The notes beneath the pieces are model-generated. The model was not told where the DNA came from. It searched no databases and was given only the letters and a program-made list of their open reading frames with translations. A stretch of DNA of 64,000 nucleotides from Pseudomonas abietaniphila (GTDB lineage Bacteria; Pseudomonadota; Gammaproteobacteria; Pseudomonadales; Pseudomonadaceae): positions 868,001 through 932,000 of the forward strand of contig NZ_CP155619.1 of NCBI RefSeq assembly GCF_039697315.1, written 5' to 3'. A program made the position numbers and the translations under genes. This document shows, one piece after another, positions 44,889-53,857 of the stretch (its first letter is position 1; each line of letters starts with the position of its first letter).

Positions 44889-45803
44889 TCAGCCGACGAC
44901 CGGCGCGTGCTCGGCCATCAACTCGATCATCCAGTCGATGAAAACCCGCAGCTTGAGGCTGATGTGCCGATTGGGCGGAAACGCCACGAACATGGGCATC
45001 GTGTCCAGACGCCAGTCCTCGAACAACGGCAGCAGGTCACCACTGGCCAGTGGCGCCCGGGCCATGTAATGCGGCAGCCAGAGTATGCCCATCCCGGCCA
45101 GACCCGCGGCCATGTAGGCATTGCCGTCGTCCACGGATAGCACGTAACGGCCTTGCACCTGAAGGGTGTCTTCGCCTTTGTGCATGACCATCGGAAACAG
45201 CTTGCCAGTGCGTGCCCAACGATAACCCACGATCCGTTGATGGGTATCTTCCAGTTCTCGCGGATGAGCAGGCCGTCCTGCTCGCGCCAGATAATCGGGC
45301 GCCGCATACACCCCCAACTGCAGATCGCCTATACGTCGCGCCATCAGCGACTGATCGGTCAACTCACCGCCGCGCACCACACAATCGATGTTCTCGCCGA
45401 TGATGTCGACCATCCGGTCACTGACGCCCAGGTCGATCTGGATGTCGGGGTAGCGCGCGTGAAACGCAGGCAGCGCCGGAATCAGGATCAGACGCGCGAA
45501 CGGACTCGGAACGTCCACGCGCAAGCGTCCACGAGGCAACGTCGCGGCGCTCGACAAGCCAGTTTCCGCATCGTCCAGATCGGCCAACACCCGCACTGCG
45601 CGCTCGTAATACGCAGCACCATCGGCCGTCACGTTGACCTTCCGCGTGGTGCGGTTGAGCAGCTTGACCCGCAAGCGCGCTTCCAGCTGCTGCACCAGTT
45701 GGGTCACGCTGGTCTTGCTCAAGTGCAGCGTTGCAGCGGCCTTGGTGAAACTGCCGGTTTCCACCACTCGAACGAAGGCCTGCATGGCATCGAAACGGTC
45801 CAT
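44889..45803 (-). CDS. LysR family transcriptional regulator
   Basis: 304 aa from ATG 45803 (GGGAG upstream). HTH: AMQAFVRVVETGSFTKAAAT, then LHLSKTSVTQLVQQLE; the effector domain begins at GRLRVDVPSPFARLIL. It belongs to the large DsdC/CrgA-like LysR subgroup (D.M..FV.V...GSF). It is divergent from the Rid-family gene at 45949 with 146 bp between starts, the likely target. Confidence 0.88.
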   Translation of the reverse strand: MDRFDAMQAFVRVVETGSFTKAAATLHLSKTSVTQLVQQLEARLRVKLLNRTTRKVNVTADGAAYYERAVRVLADLDDAETGLSSAATLPRGRLRVDVPSPFARLILIPALPAFHARYPDIQIDLGVSDRMVDIIGENIDCVVRGGELTDQSLMARRIGDLQLGVYAAPDYLARAGRPAHPRELEDTHQRIVGYRWARTGKLFPMVMHKGEDTLQVQGRYVLSVDDGNAYMAAGLAGMGILWLPHYMARAPLASGDLLPLFEDWRLDTMPMFVAFPPNRHISLKLRVFIDWMIELMAEHAPVVG

Positions 45804-45948
45804 CACCACTCCCGAAAATGAAGGTGATTGTTTGGGATTTACAAACAGTCCTGATCAAGGTTGCTCGTTTATCGGCGGTGCGCAAGCCCTTTACAGTCTC
45901 CTCATCGCCAATAACGGGTCACACGCGACCCACAGATGGAGGCTTCAA

Positions 45949-46353
45949 ATGACCGTTCGCAACGTGGTTTTCCCCGCTGGACGCCAGGCGCTTTACGACA
46001 TCAACCGGTATTCGCCGGCCATCAAATCCAACGGTTTGTTGTTCGTCTCGGGACAGGTCGGCAGCCGCGAAGATGGCTCCCCCGAACCCGATCTGCAAGC
46101 GCAGGTCAGGCTGGCCTTCAACAACCTCAACGCCATCCTCGACGCGGCAGGTTGCACCTTCGATGACGTGATCGACGTCACGGTCTTCATGGTCGATCCG
46201 CAGTCGCGATTCGAAAGAATCTGGGCCGTCGTGCAGGAGTTCTGGGGGCAAGCGCCGCACCCGACCGTGACGGCTGTCGGTGTGAGCTGGCTGTACGGTT
46301 TTGATTTCGAGATAAAAGTCATTGCCAAATTGCCGGAGGGTGACGCCGCCTAA
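45949..46353 (+). CDS. Rid-family (YjgF/YER057c/UK114) protein
   Basis: 134 aa from ATG 45949 (GGAGG, 6-nt spacing). Rid fold: YSPAIKSNGLLFVSGQVGSR, LAFNNLNAILDAAGCTFDDV, VTVFMVDPQSRF. The region equal to the PARS segment of RidA reads HPTVTAVGVSWL, so the catalytic Arg of 2-aminoacrylate deaminases is absent. This places it with the Rid4-7 type proteins of uncertain activity. Its last codons overlap the GNAT stop by 4 bp. Probably controlled by the divergent LysR. Confidence 0.8.
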   Translation: MTVRNVVFPAGRQALYDINRYSPAIKSNGLLFVSGQVGSREDGSPEPDLQAQVRLAFNNLNAILDAAGCTFDDVIDVTVFMVDPQSRFERIWAVVQEFWGQAPHPTVTAVGVSWLYGFDFEIKVIAKLPEGDAA

Positions 46354-46886
46354 TAACGCCCGGACTCGGCGTCTTCACGCCTTAACCGATACACCAGACT
46401 CGCCGCCTGTCCCGGCACATCGTCCAGGGTGTCGATACGCAGCATGCCGACCTTTTCCAGTACGCGTATCGACGCCTGGTGGTGAGGTCTGACCACGGCG
46501 AAGACTTCCGGCACGTTCAGCTCGGCGAATGCACAGTCGAGCGCCGCCTGACTGAGTTCCGTCGCGAAGCCTTTGCCCCACGCCTGGGTGCCAAACCGGT
46601 AACCCAGGTTCAGACGCTCGACCGTGAGGTATCTACGCGCGTCGATCCCGCCGAAGCCGATGATTTCATCGGGGGATTCGCGCGTGCAGATGACCCATTG
46701 TCCGTACCCATGGGCTTTCCAGTGCGCCATCCAGCCGTCCAGCAGCCACTGCGCTTGCTCGATGCTGGACAAAGGCCCTGATGGGTTGAAGCGGTTGGTC
46801 GCCGGGTCGCCATAAATGGCGAACAGCCTGTCGAGGTCGTCGGGGACAGGCGGCCGTAAAACCAGTCGGGCGGTGGTTTTGTGCAT
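46350..46886 (-). CDS. GNAT family N-acetyltransferase (RimJ-like)
   Basis: 178 aa. TARLVLRPPVPDDLDRLFAI opens the fold; LGYRFGTQAWGKGFATELSQ is the acetyl-CoA loop (QxWGKGFA), and VRPHHQASIRVLEKVGM the C-terminal motif. Convergent with the Rid-family gene, sharing 4 bp at the stops. Substrate not predictable. Confidence 0.85.
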   Translation of the reverse strand: MHKTTARLVLRPPVPDDLDRLFAIYGDPATNRFNPSGPLSSIEQAQWLLDGWMAHWKAHGYGQWVICTRESPDEIIGFGGIDARRYLTVERLNLGYRFGTQAWGKGFATELSQAALDCAFAELNVPEVFAVVRPHHQASIRVLEKVGMLRIDTLDDVPGQAASLVYRLRREDAESGRY

Positions 46887-47210
46887 GTCTGGGCGGCCTC
46901 TTGAGTCAGATGAAAAACATTACCCACTTCCACTTCGTCCTGTACAGCCCCGCTGCTTCAGCGCGATACGCGGCGGCTCGCAAGGGTCGGCGTTCAGGAA
47001 TCTCAGGAAACGCAGCAGAAAACCGCGTGTTTGTATCGCTCTGTGTACAACCTTGCGCGCGATACATCCACCTTCATTTACAAGCTGCGACGGACACAGA
47101 CGCGATACACCCGAGGGGTTAACTAAGCCTGTCGATCAGCGCAGCCCCTCACAGGCGCGACGTGATCAAAACCTTGAAACCCAATCGGTCATGACCGCAG
47201 GAGTTCACCC
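46887..47210. other. Intergenic region with three GCGATAC repeats
   Basis: 324 bp upstream of the small exported protein gene. GCGATAC occurs at 46962, 47059 and 47102, and the last two are extended (GCGATACA). No gene is seen. The repeats could be a regulator site for the downstream gene; see findings. Confidence 0.35.
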
Positions 47211-47477
47211 ATGAAACGCCAGATCCTTCTCAGCCTCACGCTGTCCGTACTCGCCGCCAACGTGTTCGCCGCCGATGGCGCAGAACACCTGAAACAGTTC
47301 CAGACGGCCCAGGCCGGTTCGCAAATCGTCAGTCAGCAGAGCGTTGCATCGGACGGTTCGGATCACTTGAAAGCCTTTCAGACCGCCGAGCGTGGTGCAG
47401 TGAGCTTTGACCTGAAGTCTGCCGAAACCGTTGCTGAAGTGCGCTCCGAGTTCGGTTCGCAGTACCAGCGTTATTGA
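47211..47477 (+). CDS. Small exported protein with internal repeat
   Basis: 88 aa; CAGGAG before the ATG. The signal peptide MKRQILLSLTLSVLAANVFA is cleaved at VFA/AD. The mature protein contains two copies of a 14-residue unit, ADGAEHLKQFQTAQ and SDGSDHLKAFQTAE, 28 residues apart, and a Tyr tail. Likely a secreted or periplasmic stress protein; family not recognised. An inverted repeat without T-tail (47492-47501 / 47528-47537) follows the stop. Confidence 0.75.
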   Translation: MKRQILLSLTLSVLAANVFAADGAEHLKQFQTAQAGSQIVSQQSVASDGSDHLKAFQTAERGAVSFDLKSAETVAEVRSEFGSQYQRY

Positions 47478-47491
47478 TCCGCTGGCTGCAA

Positions 47492-47537
47492 TGCGATGCG
47501 AACGCCTGAGGCGAGGACGCAGGCGGCTCGCATCGCA
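47492..47537. repeat. Inverted repeat downstream of the small exported protein gene
   Basis: TGCGATGCGA and TCGCATCGCA are perfect 10-bp inverted copies separated by 26 bp that can themselves pair (ACGCCTGAGGCG core). No T run follows, so it is not a standard terminator, but the RNA could protect the 3' end of the upstream transcript. Confidence 0.6.
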
Positions 47538-47544
47538 GCGTGGC

Positions 47545-47982
47545 TTAGGCGTGTTTCGGCTGCCAGTCGTCCGGAACCACCGCAATTACGTCGATTTCCA
47601 TCAACCACTGGGGCTGGCCCAACCCTGAAATCACCAGCCCCGTGGAGATCGGGAACACGCCCTTGAGCCACTTGCCGATCTCCTGGTACACCGGTTCGCG
47701 ATAGCGCGGGTCGATGATGTACGTGGTGGTCTTGACGATGTGCGACAGGTCGGAACCGGCTTCTTCCAGCAGTTGCTTGACGTTTTTCATGGCCTGCTCG
47801 GCCTGCGCTCGCGGGTCGCCGAGGCCCACCAGATTGCCTTCAAAGTCGGTGCCGATCTGGCCACGCACATAGATCGTGTTGCCGGCCCGAACTGCCTGGC
47901 ACAGGTCATTGTCCAGCGACTGGTTCGGGTAGGTTTCTTTGGTGTTGAACATGCGAATGCGGGTGTGGGTTGGCTGCGCCAT
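47545..47982 (-). CDS. Rid-family (YjgF-like) protein
   Basis: 145 aa. NTIYVRGQIGTDFEGNLVG, AMKNVKQLLEEAGSDLSHIV and KTTTYIIDPRYREPVYQEIG are Rid-fold elements. The segment matching RidA PARS reads FPISTGLVISGLG, lacking the deaminase Arg, so it is probably not a RidA-type imine deaminase. It follows the flavin monooxygenase gene downstream on the minus strand (67 bp), suggesting a shared operon within the catabolic cluster. Confidence 0.82.
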   Translation of the reverse strand: MAQPTHTRIRMFNTKETYPNQSLDNDLCQAVRAGNTIYVRGQIGTDFEGNLVGLGDPRAQAEQAMKNVKQLLEEAGSDLSHIVKTTTYIIDPRYREPVYQEIGKWLKGVFPISTGLVISGLGQPQWLMEIDVIAVVPDDWQPKHA

Positions 47983-48049
47983 CTGAAGCTCCTCGAAAAC
48001 ACAAAACGGGCCGCGCCGCCGACAGGTGGGTCGGCACGGGTATTCACGG

Positions 48050-49375
48050 TCAGGCAGTGACGACGGGGTGCCCTAGGGTCGCCGATACCGGCGCCACGGT
48101 TTGGGCGGCCTGGCGCTGCGCGGCGTCGCGGTATTCCAGGTACGTGCGCTGGATCGCGATGTGGTCAGCGACGTACTTGGCGTCGTGCCACACACCCCAG
48201 ATGAACGAAGACCCGCGTCGCGACTGCCATGGCAAACCGAGGAAGTAGATCCCCGACTCGGTGGACACCCCACGCTGATGAAGCGGTTTGCCCTTGGCGT
48301 CGAAGGCATCGATCTTCAGCCAGCTGTAATCGGTGGCAAAACCGGTCGCCCAGATGACGGTGGTGATGCCGGCCTTGGCCAGATCGAGTTCAAGAATGGG
48401 CGTGCTCACGCATTCAGGGTCGGGAAACACCCGACGCGCTGCGGGCTCAAGCGGCAGGTCCAGGCCATTGCGTTCGATGTAAGCGTCCGCCGCGTCCAGC
48501 ACCGCCAGATAGTTTTCATCGCCCCGCGCCAGGTTGTCGGCGAGGTCCGGTTGAAAGGTCACCACGCCGTCGTTGAAGCCGCGAGTCACACCCACCAGCT
48601 TCATGCCGCGCTGCGCCAGTTCACGGAAGTCCACTGTGCGGCCGCCATGGGCACCGCTGACTGCGATCGTCACGTGCTCGCGACCCGGCTTCATCGCGGC
48701 CTGATCCCACTCACCGAGTACGCCCAGCCACCAGCAGAAATCCCGGTTGCGATACGCGCGCGGTGGACGATCATGCTGACCCACCGACAAGTAAACCTGC
48801 TTGCCCGCACGCTGAAGTTCGTCCGCGATCTGCGTGCCGGAAGACCCGGCGCCGACGACCAGCACGGCACCTTCCGGCAACTGCTGCGGGTTGCGGTACT
48901 GGGCGGAGTGAAGCTGCGTCAGGCGCTCTTCTTTGGGCGCGATGGCCGGAATCACCGGGTGTTGAAAGGGCCCGGTGGCCACGACCACACGATTGGCCTC
49001 GATCACCCCTTCGGACGTCTCGACCGTGAATCCAGGCCGACCGACGTTACGCTCGACCTTGCGCACGTCCACGCCGGTACGGATCGGGGCCTTGAATTTG
49101 CGCGCGTAGGCTTCGAAATAATCGGCGACCCGCTCTTTGGGCGCGAAACCGTCCGGGCTGAGGTCATCGAACTCAAGGCCCGGAAACCGGTCGTGCCAGG
49201 CAGGTCCATTGGCGACCAGTGAATCCCAGCGGCCGCTGCGCCAGGCTTCGGCAATGCGGTTGCGCTCAAGGACCAGGTGAGGGATTGCGAGCTTGCTCAG
49301 GTGCTCGCTCATGGCCACGCCTGCCTGACCGGCACCGACCACGAGCGTATCGATTTCTGTTTTTCCAGCTGTCAT
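48050..49375 (-). CDS. NAD(P)/FAD-dependent monooxygenase (FMO/YUCCA-like)
   Basis: 441 aa from ATG 49375 (AAGGA, 8-nt spacing). FAD loop VVGAGQAGVAMSEHL at residue 10; NADPH loop VVGAGSSGTQIADEL near residue 160. ATGPFQHPVIP lies in between, and VIWATGFATDYSWL is the ATG-type motif near the C-terminus. Such enzymes N-, S- or Baeyer-Villiger-oxidise small molecules, including amines. Operon with the Rid-family gene; divergence from the aminotransferase is mediated through the TetR gene. Confidence 0.85.
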   Translation of the reverse strand: MTAGKTEIDTLVVGAGQAGVAMSEHLSKLAIPHLVLERNRIAEAWRSGRWDSLVANGPAWHDRFPGLEFDDLSPDGFAPKERVADYFEAYARKFKAPIRTGVDVRKVERNVGRPGFTVETSEGVIEANRVVVATGPFQHPVIPAIAPKEERLTQLHSAQYRNPQQLPEGAVLVVGAGSSGTQIADELQRAGKQVYLSVGQHDRPPRAYRNRDFCWWLGVLGEWDQAAMKPGREHVTIAVSGAHGGRTVDFRELAQRGMKLVGVTRGFNDGVVTFQPDLADNLARGDENYLAVLDAADAYIERNGLDLPLEPAARRVFPDPECVSTPILELDLAKAGITTVIWATGFATDYSWLKIDAFDAKGKPLHQRGVSTESGIYFLGLPWQSRRGSSFIWGVWHDAKYVADHIAIQRTYLEYRDAAQRQAAQTVAPVSATLGHPVVTA

Positions 49376-49492
49376 ACCTGTGTCCTTCACGAAGGCGGGT
49401 GTGAGCGCATTCTGTGCAGGATCAGGGGATAGCGAAATTATGTTTTTTGTCGTCGCAAAGCAGGAAAAAGCTAGGCCTGTGAACCGCGTTGC

Positions 49493-50095
49493 TCAGCTCA
49501 GCATGCCGTGGCACATCAGGCTAAGGGCGCTGCGCATGTGGGCGGCATGAGCCTCGCGATCCGGCACGGCTTCGGTGGCCAGCCGAATAAACGCCAAGTT
49601 GGCGTACTGGTTGAACACCGTGGCAGCCACGTCGATATCGACCGAATCGCGCACTTTGCCCAGCGCCTGAAAGTGCTGGAGCAGTGCCTTGGCTTCGGCG
49701 ACCACGGCGGCATTCCACGGATGGAACGCCTGGGCCAGTTCGCCGGTAAACAGGAACGGCGCCAACTCGCGCCATAGCGACGTCGGCATGGCGCGCAACT
49801 GGTAACGGGTCATCAAACCCTCGAGCTCGCACAACGCGTCAAGCGGGTCGGTGTTTTCGTCCAGATTGGCCCGCGCCTCGCGCATCGCCTGTTCGTCCGG
49901 CGCTTTGAGCAGCGCCAGCAGAATCTCCTGCTTGCCGCCGAAATAATTCACCACGGTAGGCGCTGAGACCCCCGCTTCATTGGCGATGTGTTCCAGCGTG
50001 GTGGCGCCGAAACCATTGGCCTTGAACAACGTCAACGCAGCGTTCGCGATGAGCTGTCGGCGTTGTTCCTTCTGCCGTTCTCTAAGCCCTGTCAT
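49493..50095 (-). CDS. TetR family transcriptional regulator
   Basis: 200 aa. HTH at the N-terminus: ANAALTLFKANGFGATTLEH then IANEAGVSAPTVVNYFGGKQ. The all-helical C-terminal domain binds an unknown ligand. It is divergent from the aminotransferase and upstream of the monooxygenase. A perfect 9-bp inverted repeat at 50155-50179 between it and the aminotransferase gene is the best operator candidate. Confidence 0.88.
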   Translation of the reverse strand: MTGLRERQKEQRRQLIANAALTLFKANGFGATTLEHIANEAGVSAPTVVNYFGGKQEILLALLKAPDEQAMREARANLDENTDPLDALCELEGLMTRYQLRAMPTSLWRELAPFLFTGELAQAFHPWNAAVVAEAKALLQHFQALGKVRDSVDIDVAATVFNQYANLAFIRLATEAVPDREAHAAHMRSALSLMCHGMLS

Positions 50096-50154
50096 GTTGC
50101 CCCTGAGATGAATGTGCAGTGCCGCTCAGATTACGGGCGTATGTTTTTCTCAAC

Positions 50155-50179
50155 AAATATTTTCTTTACAAAAATATTT
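50155..50179. promoter_or_regulatory. Inverted repeat, candidate TetR operator
   Basis: AAATATTTT (50155-50163) and AAAATATTT (50171-50179) are perfect inverted copies with a 7-bp spacer, 60 bp upstream of the TetR start and about 105 bp upstream of the aminotransferase start. Size and symmetry suit a TetR dimer site covering both promoters. AT richness alone could also produce it. Confidence 0.5.
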
Positions 50180-50283
50180 TTAGGTGACAAAACTTATTGC
50201 CAATGAAGCCCCGGCAACCCCGTCCTGCTCGCTGTAAAACGGTAATCGCAGGTGTGGGGCGCCATCGACCCTGGAGACGCGTC

Positions 50284-51666
50284 ATGTCCAACAACCTCGA
50301 TACCTCTCGCACCACGAGTGACTACCAGGCCGCCGATGCCGCCCACCACATCCACGCGTTCGTCGACCAGAAGGCGCTCAACGAGGAAGGTCCGCGAGTG
50401 ATGGTCAAAGGTGACCGGCTGGCGCTGTGGGACAACGACGGCAAGCGTTATCTGGATGGCATGTCAGGGCTGTGGTGCACCAACCTGGGTTACGGGCGCA
50501 AGGACCTGGCGGCTGCCGCCAGCGCACAACTGGAGCAACTGCCCTACTACAACATGTTCTTCCACACGACCCACCCGGCGGTGATCGAACTGTCGGAACT
50601 GCTGTTCAGCCTGCTGCCGGCCCACTACAGCCACGCGATTTACACCAACTCAGGCTCCGAAGCCAACGAGGTGCTGATCCGTACCGTGCGCAAGTTCTGG
50701 CAGGTCATGGGCAAGCCCGAGAAGAAAGTCATGATCGGGCGCTGGAACGGTTACCACGGTTCGACTCTGGCGGCGACGGCGCTGGGCGGCATGAAATTCA
50801 TGCATGAAATGGGCGGCACGATTCCGGATGTCGCCCACATCGACGAGCCCTACTGGTTTGCCCATGAAGGCGACCTGAGCCCGGAAGCCTTCGGCCTGCG
50901 TGCCGCTCGCCAACTGGAAGAGAAGATTCTCGAGCTGGGGGCGGACACCGTCGCTGCCTTCGTTGCCGAACCCTTCCAGGGCGCGGGCGGGATGATCATT
51001 CCGCCCTCGACCTACTGGCCGGAAATTCAGCGTATTTGTCGCAAGTACGACGTGCTGCTGTGTGCCGACGAGGTGATCGGCGGATTCGGCCGCACCGGTG
51101 AATGGTTCGCGCACCAAGCCTTCGGTTTTGAGCCCGACACGCTGTCGATCGCCAAAGGCCTGACCTCGGGCTACATCCCCATGGGCGGTCTGATCCTGTC
51201 GCGGCGCATGGCCGAGGCGCTGGTGGAAAAAGGCGGTGTATTCGCCCATGGTCTGACCTACTCCGGGCACCCGGTCGCCGCCGCCGTGGCGATTGCCAAC
51301 CTCAAGGCACTGCGCGACGAAGGCGTGGTCACTCAGGTGAAGAGCGACACCGGCCCTTACCTGCAGAACTGCCTGCGCGAAGTCTTCGGCAACCACCCGC
51401 TGGTGGGTGAGGTTCAAGGCATCGGGTTGGTCGCCGCGCTGCAATTCGCCGACGACAAAGCAACGCGCAAACGCTTCGCCAACGAGAACGACATCGCCTG
51501 GCGCTGCCGCACCCTCGGCTTCGAGGAAGGCATCATCATTCGCTCGACGCTGGGCCGCATGATCATGGCCCCTGCGCTGGTCGCCACCCGCACGGAGCTG
51601 GACGAACTGGTGGACAAGACCCGCATCGCGGTGGATCGCACCGCCCGGGAGTACGGGCGGCTGTAA
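50284..51666 (+). CDS. Class III (omega) aminotransferase, SpuC-like
   Basis: 460 aa from ATG 50284 (TGGAGA upstream). PLP-lysine is in DTLSIAKGLTSGYIPMGG; TNSGSEANEVLIRTVRKFW, GRWNGYHGSTLAATALGG and CADEVIGGFGRTGEWF are family blocks. The closest characterised pattern known to me is putrescine/diamine:pyruvate aminotransferase (SpuC) and related beta-alanine or amine:pyruvate enzymes. It would convert a primary amine into an aldehyde, which the PuuC-like dehydrogenase at 55046 could oxidise. First gene of the plus-strand catabolic run. Confidence 0.9.
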   Translation: MSNNLDTSRTTSDYQAADAAHHIHAFVDQKALNEEGPRVMVKGDRLALWDNDGKRYLDGMSGLWCTNLGYGRKDLAAAASAQLEQLPYYNMFFHTTHPAVIELSELLFSLLPAHYSHAIYTNSGSEANEVLIRTVRKFWQVMGKPEKKVMIGRWNGYHGSTLAATALGGMKFMHEMGGTIPDVAHIDEPYWFAHEGDLSPEAFGLRAARQLEEKILELGADTVAAFVAEPFQGAGGMIIPPSTYWPEIQRICRKYDVLLCADEVIGGFGRTGEWFAHQAFGFEPDTLSIAKGLTSGYIPMGGLILSRRMAEALVEKGGVFAHGLTYSGHPVAAAVAIANLKALRDEGVVTQVKSDTGPYLQNCLREVFGNHPLVGEVQGIGLVAALQFADDKATRKRFANENDIAWRCRTLGFEEGIIIRSTLGRMIMAPALVATRTELDELVDKTRIAVDRTAREYGRL

Positions 51667-51839
51667 AGCGCGGTCAGGCTCTGGCACGTTTTTTCGTCAT
51701 CAGGCTCCACAAAAAACCTCGTTTCGCCAACCGCAACGCATGGAGAGAATGCAGTCATGTCCCATCCGCGCCCGGGCAGCGTCAAGCACGCTCGCCGGGC
51801 GACGGATGGCGGGTCAGGACGAAACAGGACGAACACATC

Positions 51840-52514
51840 ATGACGTTTTCAATCGTCGGCCGTTGCGCCGAAACCGGACAACTGGGCATCGCCATCAGCT
51901 CTTCCAGCATCGCGGTGGGCGCGCGTTGCCCCTGGTTGCGCCCCGGCGTGGGCGCGGTCGCCACACAGAACATCACCCTCCCCGCGCTGGGCCCACATGT
52001 CCTCGATCAACTGGAACAAGGCCTGTGCCCTGCCGAAGCGCTGGACAAGGCGCTGACCAGCAACGGCTACAGCCAGTTTAGACAGTTGACCGCCATCGAC
52101 CACCTCGGCCGCACCGCGCATTTCAGTGGCAGTCAAACCCTTGGCACGCACAATGCGCTAGCGGGTGAACAGTGCGTGGGCGCCGGCAACATGCTGGCCG
52201 ACCGTGCCGTCATCGAAACGCTGGTGCAGACCTTCGAAAACAGCGGCGGTCAGCTCGCGGACCGGTTGATCGCAGCCATGCAGGCGGCGGTCGCGGCCGG
52301 CGGCGAAGCAGGTCCCGTGCATTCTGCTGCGTTGGTGGTGGTCGGTGAACTGACCTGGCCGATCGTCGACCTGCGCGTGGACTGGGCCGATGAGGACCCC
52401 ATCGGTCAACTCGCACAACTATGGACCGACTACCGCCCTCAGTTGCAGGACTACATCACCCGCGCCCTGGACCCGACCAAAGCGCCGAGTTATGGCGTTC
52501 CCGGTGATGAATGA
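51840..52514 (+). CDS. DUF1028 family (Ntn-hydrolase-like) protein
   Basis: 224 aa. MTFSIVGRCAETGQLGIAIS with the short TFSIV start, then RCPWLRPGVGAVATQNITLP and GNMLADRAVIETLVQTFE, is standard DUF1028. The family resembles Ntn hydrolases, with an internal nucleophile proposed but not proven, and often occurs with M20 peptidases and amino-acid catabolism genes, as here. Its stop overlaps the region 45 bp before the ArgE-like start. Confidence 0.85.
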   Translation: MTFSIVGRCAETGQLGIAISSSSIAVGARCPWLRPGVGAVATQNITLPALGPHVLDQLEQGLCPAEALDKALTSNGYSQFRQLTAIDHLGRTAHFSGSQTLGTHNALAGEQCVGAGNMLADRAVIETLVQTFENSGGQLADRLIAAMQAAVAAGGEAGPVHSAALVVVGELTWPIVDLRVDWADEDPIGQLAQLWTDYRPQLQDYITRALDPTKAPSYGVPGDE

Positions 52515-52558
52515 AACGCGACCCCTCACGCGCTTATGAACCCCGCAAGGATCGACGT

Positions 52559-53722
52559 ATGAGCAAAAGCCGTGAACTGCTGGCCGCACTGGTTGGCTTC
52601 GACACCACCAGCCGTGAGTCGAATCTGCAATTGATCGCGTTCGTTCGCGACTACCTGGCGCAATTCGACGTACCGTGTGAACTGATCTACAACGCCGAAC
52701 GCAGCAAGGCCAACCTCTTCGCCACCTTGGGCCCGGCGGATCGCCCAGGCATCGTGCTGTCCGGCCACACCGACGTGGTGCCGGTGGACGGTCAGCCGTG
52801 GAGCGTGCCGCCCTTTGAACTGAGCGAACACGACGGCAAGCTGTATGGGCGTGGCACGGCGGACATGAAAGGCTACATCGCCTGCGTATTGGCGGCGGTG
52901 CCGGACCTGCTGGCGGCACCCTTGCAAATGCCGGTGCACATCGCCCTGTCCTATGACGAGGAAGTCGGCTGCCTCGGCGTGCGTTCACTGCTGGCCGAGC
53001 TTGAACAGCGACCGGTCAAACCGCTGCTGTGCATCATCGGCGAACCCACCGAGCTCAAGCCCGTGCTGGGCCACAAGGGCAAACTGGCGATGCGTTGCGA
53101 TGTACACGGCGCAGCCTGCCATTCGGCCTATGCGCCGCAGGGTGTGAACGCCATCGAATACGCCGCCGAGCTCATCGGCGAGCTGGGGCGTATCGGCACC
53201 ACGTTGCGCGCAGTTGACCTGCACGATCCGCGCTTCGATCCACCCTTCACCACGGTGCAGACCGGTGTGATCAGCGGCGGCAAGGCGTTGAACATTGTAC
53301 CGGCCGACTGCCGCTTCGATTTTGAAGTGCGGGCATTGCCTGCCCATGACCCGCTTGAAGTCGCTCAGCGTTTGCAGCAGTACGCCAAAGACCACGTGCT
53401 GCCGCGCATGCACGCGGTCAACCCGGACAGCGATATCAGCTTCTCGGAGCTCTCCGCCTATCCGGGTCTGGTGACCGATGAGAGAAGCCAGGCGGCACGG
53501 TTGATCGCGCAATTCTGCGGCTCGGATGAATTCACCACCGTGGCGTTCGGGACCGAAGGTGGCTTGTTCGATGCCATCGGCATTCCCACCGTGGTGTGTG
53601 GTCCCGGCAGCATGGACCAGGGGCACAAGCCGGATGAGTTTGTGAGTGTGGCGCAGCTGGAAGCGTGTGATGCGATGTTGCTGCGGCTGATGGAAGCATT
53701 ACGAACGGGCCTGCACCAATAA
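52559..53722 (+). CDS. argE: ArgE-like M20 deacylase (acetylornithine deacetylase family)
   Basis: 387 aa from ATG 52559 (AAGGA, 7-nt spacing), the normal ArgE length. Zinc and catalytic residues: SGHTDVVPVDG, GRGTADMKGYIACVLA, DEEVGCLGVRSLLAE, GEPTEL, and the C-terminal CGPGSMDQGHKPDEFV. It hydrolyses N-acyl amino acids. In this cluster it is more likely a catabolic deacylase than the biosynthetic acetylornithine enzyme, since no arginine-synthesis genes surround it. Confidence 0.88.
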   Translation: MSKSRELLAALVGFDTTSRESNLQLIAFVRDYLAQFDVPCELIYNAERSKANLFATLGPADRPGIVLSGHTDVVPVDGQPWSVPPFELSEHDGKLYGRGTADMKGYIACVLAAVPDLLAAPLQMPVHIALSYDEEVGCLGVRSLLAELEQRPVKPLLCIIGEPTELKPVLGHKGKLAMRCDVHGAACHSAYAPQGVNAIEYAAELIGELGRIGTTLRAVDLHDPRFDPPFTTVQTGVISGGKALNIVPADCRFDFEVRALPAHDPLEVAQRLQQYAKDHVLPRMHAVNPDSDISFSELSAYPGLVTDERSQAARLIAQFCGSDEFTTVAFGTEGGLFDAIGIPTVVCGPGSMDQGHKPDEFVSVAQLEACDAMLLRLMEALRTGLHQ

Positions 53723-53740
53723 CAACGGGAAGCATGTCCC

Positions 53741-53833
53741 CCTGTGGGAGCGAATTCATTCGCGAAGATTCGTCCAGTCGATATCCCTGTATCGCCTGAA
53801 CTGGCCAATAGCGAATGAATTCGCGCCCACAGT
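53741..53833. repeat. REP-type inverted repeat pair (REPIN)
   Basis: CCTGTGGGAGCGAATTCATTCGCGAA and its inverted partner ATAGCGAATGAATTCGCGCCCACAG flank about 40 bp. The arms follow the Pseudomonas REP pattern (GTGGGAGCGA...TCGCGAA). It sits between two convergent genes, typical for such elements, and can form a long hairpin in RNA. Confidence 0.85.
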
Positions 53834-53857
53834 CAATCAGGGCCCGGTTTGCATTGT

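Noticed and set aside
48101..49222. 373-aa plus-strand open frame
   Set aside because: Antisense shadow of the flavin monooxygenase.
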